DNA from: Helcococcus bovis
Lineage (GTDB): Bacteria; Bacillota; Clostridia; Tissierellales; Peptoniphilaceae
DNA length: 13,643 bases
Direction: 5' to 3' (one strand)
Assembly: GCF_046035435.1 (NCBI RefSeq)
Contig: NZ_JBFNFH010000030.1
In this document: positions 1 to 6,493 of the stretch, one piece after another
How the letters are laid out: every line of letters starts with the position of its first letter
How positions within the stretch are numbered: position 1 is the stretch's first letter
The notes under the pieces: generated by a model
Told to the model about the DNA's origin: nothing
The model's input: only the letters and a program-made list of their open reading frames with translations
Databases searched by the model: none
Made by a program: the position numbers and the translations under genes

Positions 1-177
1 CAATCTAGCTCTTTTTTCTGGCTCTACAATAAATAGTGTTGGTGGATAAAATTCACCTTCACTACTTGTGCCCTATAGGTATTTGACAAAGAACCATTTT
101 CTTAGAAGATGGCACGAAAGCATTAAAATTACCAAATAGTGAATTAGCACCTATAAATTTATCAGATTTTGAATAAT
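1..177 (-). pseudogene. Frameshifted remnant of an unidentified gene (runs off window edge)
   Basis: On the minus strand, the stretch past the exporter terminator stays open for about 38 codons and ends at a TAG at 62-64. Its translation includes FIGANSLFGNFNAF and KKMVLCQIPIG. Shifting by one base in the GGG near 75-77 lets the reading continue as GTSSEGEFYPPTLF to the window edge without a stop. Joined this way, the two parts read as one plausible protein fragment. No start codon with a ribosome binding site lies between the hairpin at 178-243 and this segment, so it looks like a 5'-truncated, frameshifted gene remnant. I recognise no family. It could instead be chance open frame in intergenic DNA, or a sequencing error in an intact gene; the evidence is only the length of open frame in very AT-rich sequence. 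Confidence 0.3.
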
Positions 178-243
178 AAAAAATTCCACTTTGAAAACTA
201 GGAGTAATATTGCTCCAAGAAAGTTTTCTAAGTGGAATTTTTT
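178..243. terminator. Long imperfect hairpin, likely bidirectional terminator after the exporter operon
   Basis: Outer arms 178-191 and 230-243 pair perfectly over 14 bp. After a single T/T mismatch, 193-199 pairs with 222-228 over 7 bp. After a small asymmetric bulge, GGAG (201-204) pairs with CTCC (213-216) around an 8-base loop. The outer arms carry an A-run on one side and a T-run on the other, so transcripts in either direction would end in a U tract. It begins right at the stop codon of the BmrD-like gene. At 25 paired bases it is longer than most intrinsic terminators, so a palindromic repeat element is an alternative. Confidence 0.7.
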
Positions 244-2324
244 TATAAACTAAATTGTGAATTATAAAGGTCTGCATAGAAACCATTTTGAGCTAATAAC
301 TCTTCATGTGTTCCTTGTTCTATGATGTTTCCTTCATTCATAACTAAGATTAAGTCAGCATTCACAATCGTTGAAAGTCTATGTGCAATTATAAAGGATG
401 TCTTACCTGTCATAAGTTTATCCATTGCTATTTGAATCAATTCTTCAGTACGAGTATCAACGTTTGATGTTGCCTCATCTAAAATTAAAAATGGAGAATT
501 TTTCATCATACCTCTTGCAATTGTAAGTAATTGTCTTTGACCTGCACTAACAGAATCATTATCTCTAATTTCAGTTTCATATTTTTCAGGTAAAGTATTA
601 ATAAAATGCTTCAATCCTATGAATTCTGTTAAAGAATCGAGCTCTTCTTGCGTTACATTTGGCATATTGTAGACTATATTTTCTCTTATTGTTCCCTTAA
701 ATAACCATGTGTCTTGAAGAATCATTGTAAATAACTGATGGATATTTTCTCTTTTAATGTTTTTTATAGGTACATCATCAATTAGTATTTCACCATCTGT
801 AATATCATAAAACTTCATTAATAGATTTACCATTGTTGATTTTCCTGCACCTGTTGGCCCAACTATGGCAATTTTTTGTCCGGGATATGCAACTGCAGAA
901 AAACTTTTTATAGTTGGTTTTTCGTTACTTGGATATTTAAATACAACATCCCTAAATTCAATTTTTCCTTTTACTTCATTAGGATTTAGTATTGATGTTT
1001 TTGATGATTCATCATCCATTTCCGATTCATCTAAAAACTCAAATACTCTTTCACTTGATGCTGCCGAAGACTGTAATGAAGATACAGACTGTGCAATACT
1101 TGTTAAAGGATTTGTAAATAATTTTACATATGTAATAAATGCTATTATTACACCAAATGTTATTGTACCATTTTTCGCTAAAACAGCTCCAACTATTGAA
1201 ACTGATACAAATCCTAAATTTCCAACAAATGTCATTATAGGATACATTAAACTCGATAAAAATTTACTTTTCAGATTTGAATCATATAATTTGTAATTTA
1301 ATTCATTAAATTTATTTAATGTTTCTTCTCCAGCATTATATGCCTTAACTATATTTAATCCGGAAAATACTTCTTCAATATGTCCATTTAACTTCCCCAA
1401 CTCAATCTGTCTATCATTAAAATATTTTTGAGATTTCGATAATATTATTCCCATCATTGCAAATCCCGCTAAACTGGATAAAATAGCTACTAATGCTAAA
1501 ATCAAGTTTGTATAAAACATCATTACTACTGAACCCAAAATTAAAGTTATAGATGTTGCCATTTGCCCCAATGATTGATTTAAACTTGTTGAAATAGTGT
1601 CTACGTCATTGGTAATTCTAGACAAAATATCTCCAACCTGATGTGTATCGAAAAAATTTAATGGTAATTTATTAATTTTGTTTCCAACACTTTTCCTTAA
1701 ATCTCTTGAAAAATTATTAGTTACTTCTGATACTATTATAGCTTGTATGTAACTTAATATTGCTGAAACTATATAAATAAGCAATAAAATTTTTGCAATA
1801 TTCCATATAACATTAAGATTTAATTTAGGTTCAACTATTCCTCTAATAGAATTTGGTAATTTTTTATAAAAAGCTAAAATGCTTTTTTGTTGATCTTTTG
1901 GTGAATCTTTTTTAATATTTTTATCTTTCGCTTCTTTATTTAAATTTTTCATTAATTCTAAATATTTTATTTGATCATTTGAAGAAACCTCAACACCATC
2001 AATATAAATACTTTTTTGACTATCAATTTTTAAATTTTCAGAAACTTTCTTTGCAATTTCAGCAAACTTATTATTATCAATTTTAATAGATTTTGTTATT
2101 TCATCTGTTAACTCCGATAATTTTGTCGGAGAATAAATTGTTATAATTGAAGAAAACAAAGCAAGTATAATTGAAATTAACAAAAATATTTTTTGCCCTT
2201 TCATTTCTTTCAACATTCTCTTTATTGCTTTACCAAAATTTTTAGGATTTTCTACCAATTCTTCACCACGACCACGTCTATGTCTTTGAGAAGAAGTATT
2301 TATTTTACTATTTGATTGACTCAT
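243..2324 (-). CDS. ABC multidrug exporter subunit, BmrD-like (catalytic-site half)
   Basis: This is an exporter half-transporter: an N-terminal six-helix membrane domain fused to an ATPase domain, 693 residues. The N-terminus is basic (QRHRRGRG near 13-20). TM1 lies at about 46-64 and TM2 restarts at about 172-195. The roughly 100 residues between them are a hydrophilic Lys/Asp-rich extracellular insert, as in B. subtilis BmrD. ATPase motifs are Walker A GPTGAGKS (489-496), Q-loop LQDTW, signature SAGQ (593-596, degenerate from SGGQ), Walker B with D616 and catalytic E617, and H-loop H648. Start ATG 2322-2324 follows AGAGGAGG inside the end of the upstream subunit gene (17-base overlap), which implies translational coupling. 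Intact Walker B and H-loop with a degraded signature are what is expected of the catalytic half of a heterodimer. The substrate cannot be read from the sequence; drug or lipid-like export is inferred from the family. Confidence 0.92.
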   Translation of the reverse strand: MSQSNSKINTSSQRHRRGRGEELVENPKNFGKAIKRMLKEMKGQKIFLLISIILALFSSIITIYSPTKLSELTDEITKSIKIDNNKFAEIAKKVSENLKIDSQKSIYIDGVEVSSNDQIKYLELMKNLNKEAKDKNIKKDSPKDQQKSILAFYKKLPNSIRGIVEPKLNLNVIWNIAKILLLIYIVSAILSYIQAIIVSEVTNNFSRDLRKSVGNKINKLPLNFFDTHQVGDILSRITNDVDTISTSLNQSLGQMATSITLILGSVVMMFYTNLILALVAILSSLAGFAMMGIILSKSQKYFNDRQIELGKLNGHIEEVFSGLNIVKAYNAGEETLNKFNELNYKLYDSNLKSKFLSSLMYPIMTFVGNLGFVSVSIVGAVLAKNGTITFGVIIAFITYVKLFTNPLTSIAQSVSSLQSSAASSERVFEFLDESEMDDESSKTSILNPNEVKGKIEFRDVVFKYPSNEKPTIKSFSAVAYPGQKIAIVGPTGAGKSTMVNLLMKFYDITDGEILIDDVPIKNIKRENIHQLFTMILQDTWLFKGTIRENIVYNMPNVTQEELDSLTEFIGLKHFINTLPEKYETEIRDNDSVSAGQRQLLTIARGMMKNSPFLILDEATSNVDTRTEELIQIAMDKLMTGKTSFIIAHRLSTIVNADLILVMNEGNIIEQGTHEELLAQNGFYADLYNSQFSL

Positions 2325-4071
2325 TGATTTCCTCCTCTGATAATTGTGATCTAACTATCTCTCTATATAATTCATTATTTTCCCATAATTTTTTGTGTGT
2401 TCCTATTCCGGAAATTTCACCATTGTCAAGTAAAATAATTTTGTCAGCTTTCATTATCGAACCTACTCTTGATGCTACAATCAATGTAGTTGCTTCATTT
2501 GTATTTTCTTTTAATTGCTTTCTAAGGGTTGATTCTGTTTTGAAATCTAATGCTGAAAATGAATCATCAAAAATAAATATTTCCGCCCTTCTAGCTATAG
2601 CTCTTGCAATTGAAAGTCTTTGTTTTTGACCTCCGGATACATTAGTACCTCCTCGAGCTATCATGGAATCTTTGCCTTCATCCATTTTTTCAACAAATTC
2701 TTTAGATTGTGATATAAATATAGCTTCATCTATAATACTTTCATCCACATTTGTCCCACCTTTTCCAAAAGCAATATTTTCTTTTACAGATAAATTAAAC
2801 ATTACTGCCTGTTGAGGTACATAACCAATCTTATTATAAAGTGTTTTAAAATCATATTCTTTAACATTTATTCCATCAATTAAAATTTCACCACTCGTCA
2901 CATCATAAAATCTTGTAACCAAATTTATTAAAGTTGACTTTCCTGATCCGGTTGTTCCTATAAATGCTAAAGTTTCTCCCTTTTTAGTTTTAAATGAAAT
3001 ATTGTTTAATACATATTCTGAAGCATCAGGGTATTTAAACGATACATTTTTAAATTCAATAATACCCTTTTCTTGAGTTTCTCCACTAAAACTACCCGAA
3101 TATATAGTTTCTTCAGTATCAAAAACTTCATTTATACGTTCTGCGGATACTTGAGATCTTGAATACATTACCATTAAAAACGCCATCATCAAAAATGACA
3201 TAATAACTTGCATAGAATATGCTGAAAATACTATCATATTACCAAAAATATTAATTTTATCAGGAAGTATAGCCTCAGATATTAATCTAGCCCCTATTAT
3301 ATAAATAACTAATGTAAGAATATACATTATAGTCATCATCATAGGTTGCATTATCGCAAATGATTTTTGTATGAATTTTTGCAAAGATGTTAATTTTTCA
3401 TTAACACTTGCAATTTTATCTTCATGAAATTTTTCCGCATTGAAGGCTCTTATAACCCTTATCCCTGTTATATTTTCTCTTGAAACCAAATTTAATTTAT
3501 CTATAAGAGTTTGTAACACTTGAATTTTAGGTATTACAATAAAAATTAGAAATGATAATACAATTAGCATAATTATAACAGCGATACCTGTTGCTATTGT
3601 CCACTCTATACCTTTATTTAATATTTTTCTTATAGCCCATAAAGCCATAATGGGTGATTTTATAAATATCATCATCCCAAATCCAAGAAACATCTCTATC
3701 TGAGTTACGTCGTTTGTACTTCTGGTTATTAAACTTGCTGTAGAAAACTTTTCAATATTTTCAAATGAAAATGATTGTATTTTCTTAAATAATTCTTTTG
3801 TAATATTGTATGAAAACAATGATGATATGTACGAAATTAAATATCCAGAAATTACAGCAATCACTATTGAACCTAATGTACATAAAAGCATATACATTCC
3901 ATTATACCATATTTCACTCATCTGTGTTCCCGGTGTCTGTACAAGTCTTGTAACTTCAGCCATATAATCAGGCATTTTAAGTTCAAACCAAACTTGTCCG
4001 AAAATCAACACAATAGATAAAATAATTAATATAACTTGTTTTTTTGTAAGTTTTTTCATTAACTTTATCAT
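2308..4071 (-). CDS. ABC multidrug exporter subunit, BmrC-like (degenerate-site half)
   Basis: This 587-residue half-transporter has six membrane helices (TM1 about 13-29, TM2 about 54-78) followed by an ATPase domain. Walker A is GTTGSGKS (372-379), the signature is canonical SGGQ (479-482), and Walker B reads FIFDDS with D503 where the catalytic Glu normally sits. The H-loop His is replaced by Ser534 in VASRVGS. Asp for Glu plus loss of the His marks the degenerate-site half of heterodimeric exporters such as BmrC, LmrC or TM287. Its canonical signature would complete the active site of the 693-residue partner encoded immediately downstream. Start ATG 4069-4071 has GAGGG seven bases upstream; the next ATG, four codons in, has no binding site. 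The heterodimer would sit in the cytoplasmic membrane. Which compounds it moves is unknown. Confidence 0.92.
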   Translation of the reverse strand: MIKLMKKLTKKQVILIILSIVLIFGQVWFELKMPDYMAEVTRLVQTPGTQMSEIWYNGMYMLLCTLGSIVIAVISGYLISYISSLFSYNITKELFKKIQSFSFENIEKFSTASLITRSTNDVTQIEMFLGFGMMIFIKSPIMALWAIRKILNKGIEWTIATGIAVIIMLIVLSFLIFIVIPKIQVLQTLIDKLNLVSRENITGIRVIRAFNAEKFHEDKIASVNEKLTSLQKFIQKSFAIMQPMMMTIMYILTLVIYIIGARLISEAILPDKINIFGNMIVFSAYSMQVIMSFLMMAFLMVMYSRSQVSAERINEVFDTEETIYSGSFSGETQEKGIIEFKNVSFKYPDASEYVLNNISFKTKKGETLAFIGTTGSGKSTLINLVTRFYDVTSGEILIDGINVKEYDFKTLYNKIGYVPQQAVMFNLSVKENIAFGKGGTNVDESIIDEAIFISQSKEFVEKMDEGKDSMIARGGTNVSGGQKQRLSIARAIARRAEIFIFDDSFSALDFKTESTLRKQLKENTNEATTLIVASRVGSIMKADKIILLDNGEISGIGTHKKLWENNELYREIVRSQLSEEEINESIK

Positions 4072-4119
4072 TTTTTTCCCTCACATTCTTTTAAAAATTT
4101 TAAAACTTTCTATTTCTAC

Positions 4120-4147
4120 TTGAAAAATTATATCTATTTGATATAAT
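4120..4147 (+). promoter_or_regulatory. Promoter of tRNA-Cys
   Basis: The -35 TTGAAA (4120-4125) and a perfect -10 TATAAT (4142-4147) are separated by 16 bases. Transcription would start near 4154, about 11 bases before the mature tRNA. An 8-bp palindrome, ATTATATC (4127-4134) and GATATAAT (4140-4147), contains both this -10 and the -10 of the opposite promoter. Confidence 0.75.
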
Positions 4148-4155
4148 AGTTAAGT
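4127..4155 (-). promoter_or_regulatory. Probable promoter of the exporter operon
   Basis: On the minus strand a perfect TATAAT (4127-4132) lies 17 bases from ACTTAA (4150-4155), a poor -35 match. It would give a leader of about 50 bases before the BmrC-like ATG. It overlaps the divergent tRNA-Cys promoter: its -10 lies in the tRNA promoter spacer. The short leader leaves no room for a long attenuator or leader peptide of the kind reported for B. subtilis bmrCD. Confidence 0.45.
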
Positions 4156-4164
4156 AGTAAATTT

Positions 4165-4238
4165 GGCGGTATAGCCAAGCGGTAAGGCATAGGTCTGCAA
4201 CACCTCGAGCACCGGTTCAAATCCGGTTACCGCCTCCA
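4165..4238 (+). tRNA. tRNA-Cys (GCA)
   Basis: A cloverleaf of 74 bases including an encoded CCA. The acceptor stem GGCGGTA (4165-4171) pairs perfectly with TACCGCC (4228-4234), followed by discriminator T (4235) and CCA (4236-4238). The D stem is GCC/GGC with the loop containing GGT. The anticodon loop CTGCAAC holds GCA at 4197-4199. The T arm is ACCGG TTCAAAT CCGGT. GCA plus U73 are the known identity elements of bacterial tRNA-Cys. The anticodon stem's outermost pair (27-43) is a T/C mismatch, leaving four clean pairs. The gene is the only one here transcribed against the surrounding minus-strand operons, and it lies near cysS, whose product charges it. Confidence 0.97.
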
Positions 4239-4249
4239 AATTAGAACTC

Positions 4250-4273
4250 CTCAGTCATTGGCTGAGTTTTTTT
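4250..4273 (+). terminator. Intrinsic terminator of tRNA-Cys
   Basis: CTCAGTC (4250-4256) pairs with GGCTGAG (4260-4266) around an ATT loop, with one G/T pair, followed by seven Ts (4267-4273). It lies 11 bases past the tRNA CCA and makes the tRNA a single-gene transcript. Confidence 0.85.
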
Positions 4274-4297
4274 ATATAATTTAAAAATTAATATAAA

Positions 4298-4356
4298 AAA
4301 CTTAGAAGCTATTGTAAAATAATCATAAAGATTATTTTACAATAGCTTTTAAGTTT
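4298..4356 (-). terminator. 27-bp-stem hairpin terminating the cdaA-rlmB operon
   Basis: Left arm 4298-4324 and right arm 4330-4356 pair over 27 bp with a single mismatch (G/T wobble-compatible on one strand), around the five-base loop ATAAA. On the minus strand it begins eight bases past the rlmB stop and ends in a T-run, so it should act as an intrinsic terminator. The near-perfect 27-bp arms are longer than a terminator needs, so the hairpin could also be a dispersed palindromic repeat or an mRNA 3' stabiliser. Confidence 0.8.
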
Positions 4357-4364
4357 ATTAAAAT

Positions 4365-5102
4365 TTAAATCTTATGTTTACTATTTATAATTCCATATAT
4401 AAGAATTGATGCTGAAACTGATGCATTTAATGACTCAGTTTTTCCATACATAGGAATTTTTATTAAATGATCACACTTTTGTTTTGTTAATTTTGAAATT
4501 CCCTTTCCCTCGTTACCGATTACCAATCCAACGGAACCACTAAAATCAACTTGATTATAAAGTGTATCTGTATGTCCATCTGCACCATATATCCAATATC
4601 CATTATCTTTTAATATATCTATTGTATGGTTAAGATTAGTCACCATAGCAACTCTCATATGTACTGTTGCTCCAGCTGATGTCTTATGCACAGTATTATT
4701 TACTCCAGCAGATCTATGCTTTGTTATAATAACTCCTGTTGCTCCAGCTGCTTCAGCAGTACGAATAATTGCTCCAAGATTATGTGGATCTGTTATTTCA
4801 TCTAATAAAACTATTAAAGGATCTCTATCTTGTTTTTTACCATAATCAATTATTTCATATAGCGTAGAGTATTCATAATCTTTAGTTTGTAAATAAACCC
4901 CTTGATGATTAGAAAAGTTTGTTAATTTATCTAATTCACTCTTATTTATACACACTATTGAAACTTTTTTTTCATTTGCTAATTTAATTATTTTTGAAAT
5001 AGCACCTTTTTGATTACCATTTTGAATATATAATTTTTCAGCACCATTCATATTTTCTAAATATTCTATTACGGAATTTCTTCCAAAAATATAATCTGAC
5101 AT
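4365..5102 (-). CDS. rlmB: 23S rRNA (guanosine-2251-2'-O)-methyltransferase RlmB-like
   Basis: A SpoU/TrmH-family (SPOUT) methyltransferase of 245 residues, the usual RlmB length. An N-terminal substrate-binding domain (about 3-75, opening YIFGRNSVIEYL) precedes the knotted catalytic domain. The three SpoU motifs are all present: DEITDPHNLGAIIRTAEAAG (101-120), VIGNEGKGIS (194-203) and IPMYGKTESLNASVSASIL (216-234). The catalytic Arg of motif 1 (about 114) and the SAM-pocket Asn-Glu and Ser/Asn residues are intact. Known RlmB enzymes methylate G2251 in the P-loop of 23S rRNA; related members modify tRNA, so the exact target is inferred. I place the start at ATG 5100-5102, four bases past the cysS stop with AGG seven bases upstream. 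A longer frame from TTG at 5129 has its GGAG touching the start codon. rlmB follows cysS in many low-GC Gram-positives. Confidence 0.9.
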   Translation of the reverse strand: MSDYIFGRNSVIEYLENMNGAEKLYIQNGNQKGAISKIIKLANEKKVSIVCINKSELDKLTNFSNHQGVYLQTKDYEYSTLYEIIDYGKKQDRDPLIVLLDEITDPHNLGAIIRTAEAAGATGVIITKHRSAGVNNTVHKTSAGATVHMRVAMVTNLNHTIDILKDNGYWIYGADGHTDTLYNQVDFSGSVGLVIGNEGKGISKLTKQKCDHLIKIPMYGKTESLNASVSASILIYGIINSKHKI

Positions 5103-5106
5103 ATAA

Positions 5107-6492
5107 TTACCTAATTTTGTTCCACACAACTCCTGTAGATGTGTCTTTTAATTCTATTCCTTTTTCTTTTAGTAAATCTCTAATTTCATCAGCTCTCTTG
5201 AAATCACGATTTTTTCTTGCTTCTGTTCTTTCAGATATCAATTTTTCAATTTCTTCTTCAAGAATTTCAATTTTAAATTTAATACCTAATATATTTATTA
5301 ATTTATCAAATTTTAATTTTATATATTCTAATTCTTCTTTTGAAGAATTTTCACTATAATTTGCATTGATATATCTTGAAAAGTCGAAAATAACTGCTAG
5401 AGCATTTGCAGTATTAAAATCATCATCCATTGCATTTGAAAATTTAATTTCAAATTCATCAATTTTTTCTGTAGTAAATTCAGAATGATTATTAGAGTTT
5501 GAAATAAATCTATTTAATTCATCATTTGTATTTTTTAATCTATCATAACCATTTTTGATTGCTAATAAATTTTCTCTTGAAAAATCAATTGGTGTTCTAT
5601 AGTGACCTGACAATAACCACATTCTTACTATCATCAAATCGAATTCTTTTTCTATATCATGAATTGTAAAGAAATTTCCTTTTGACTTGCTCATTTTTTC
5701 TTTATCAACAGTTATCATAGAATTATGCATCCAATAATTTGCAAATGGTTTGTGGTTTAATGTTTCTGATTGTGCGATTTCATTTTCATGATGTGGAAAT
5801 TGTAAATCTTCTCCACCACCATGAATATCAATTGTTTCACCTAATACAGATTTCGCCATTGTAGAGCACTCAATGTGCCAACCTGGTCTCCCTTTTCCCC
5901 ATGGACTGTCCCATGCTGGTTCATTAGGATCTTTTTGTTTTTTCCACAATGCAAAATCCATAGGATTTTTTTTGTCACCACTTACATCGATTCTTGAACC
6001 TAATTCTAATTCTTCAATATTTTTCTTTGATAGTTTACCATAGTTTTTAGCACTATCAACATTAAAATAAACAGTACTTGAAGCATCATATGCTGCTCCT
6101 TGTTTTTCTAAATCAGAAATAAAATTAATCATATCATCTATATAGTTTGTTGCTTGTGGCTTTATAATTTTATCAACATCAACATTAAAATCTTTAGCAT
6201 TTTTTAAAAATGCTGCAATATAAGTCTTTGTTATATCTGTAAATTCAACGCCATCTTCATTTGCTCTATTTATGATCTTATCATCAATATCAGTCAAATT
6301 CATTACAAATTTCACATCATATTTTTTATATTCTAAATATCTTCTCACTGTATCAAAAAATACAAGCGGTCTGGCATTTCCAATATGAATGTAATTGTAG
6401 ACTGTAGGGCCACAAACATACATTCTTACTTTATTTTCTTCAATTGTCTTAAATTCTTCTTTTTGTCTTGATAATGTATTATAAATTTTCAT
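5107..6492 (-). CDS. cysS: Cysteinyl-tRNA synthetase
   Basis: A class I aminoacyl-tRNA synthetase that charges tRNA-Cys with cysteine in the cytoplasm. Its length of 461 residues matches the bacterial enzyme. The HIGH motif is HIGN (36-39) and KMSKS is exact (266-270). The zinc ligands that select cysteine are all present: C27, C209 (in HIECS), H234 and E238 (in PHHENE). The C-terminal anticodon-binding region ends in the family-typical RADEIRDLLKEKGIELKDT. The ATG begins one base after the gltX stop, and only a weak TAGAAA precedes it, so translation probably depends on coupling to gltX. There is no T-box leader in the available space, although cysS carries one in many Firmicutes. Its cognate tRNA gene lies about 0.9 kb beyond its 3' end on the other strand. 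Confidence 0.97.
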   Translation of the reverse strand: MKIYNTLSRQKEEFKTIEENKVRMYVCGPTVYNYIHIGNARPLVFFDTVRRYLEYKKYDVKFVMNLTDIDDKIINRANEDGVEFTDITKTYIAAFLKNAKDFNVDVDKIIKPQATNYIDDMINFISDLEKQGAAYDASSTVYFNVDSAKNYGKLSKKNIEELELGSRIDVSGDKKNPMDFALWKKQKDPNEPAWDSPWGKGRPGWHIECSTMAKSVLGETIDIHGGGEDLQFPHHENEIAQSETLNHKPFANYWMHNSMITVDKEKMSKSKGNFFTIHDIEKEFDLMIVRMWLLSGHYRTPIDFSRENLLAIKNGYDRLKNTNDELNRFISNSNNHSEFTTEKIDEFEIKFSNAMDDDFNTANALAVIFDFSRYINANYSENSSKEELEYIKLKFDKLINILGIKFKIEILEEEIEKLISERTEARKNRDFKRADEIRDLLKEKGIELKDTSTGVVWNKIR

Positions 6493-6493
6493 A

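Noticed and set aside
178..243. Terminal inverted repeat of an insertion sequence
   Set aside because: Both arms are adjacent with an 8-base loop and enclose no gene, and no transposase is present; a hairpin terminator explains it better.
62..286. Minus-strand 74-codon frame as an intact small gene
   Set aside because: Its start lies out of frame inside the end of the exporter gene and it crosses the long hairpin. Only the part beyond the hairpin, joined by a frameshift, looks protein-like, so I list it as a remnant.
865..1296. Plus-strand open frame of 143 codons within the larger exporter gene
   Set aside because: It is antisense to the conserved ATPase and membrane domains of the BmrD-like subunit, and its translation shows no family features.
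4239..4364. Attachment site for an integrative element at the 3' end of tRNA-Cys
   Set aside because: No integrase, no repeat of the tRNA 3' end and no foreign-looking genes are in view; the region is filled by two terminator hairpins.
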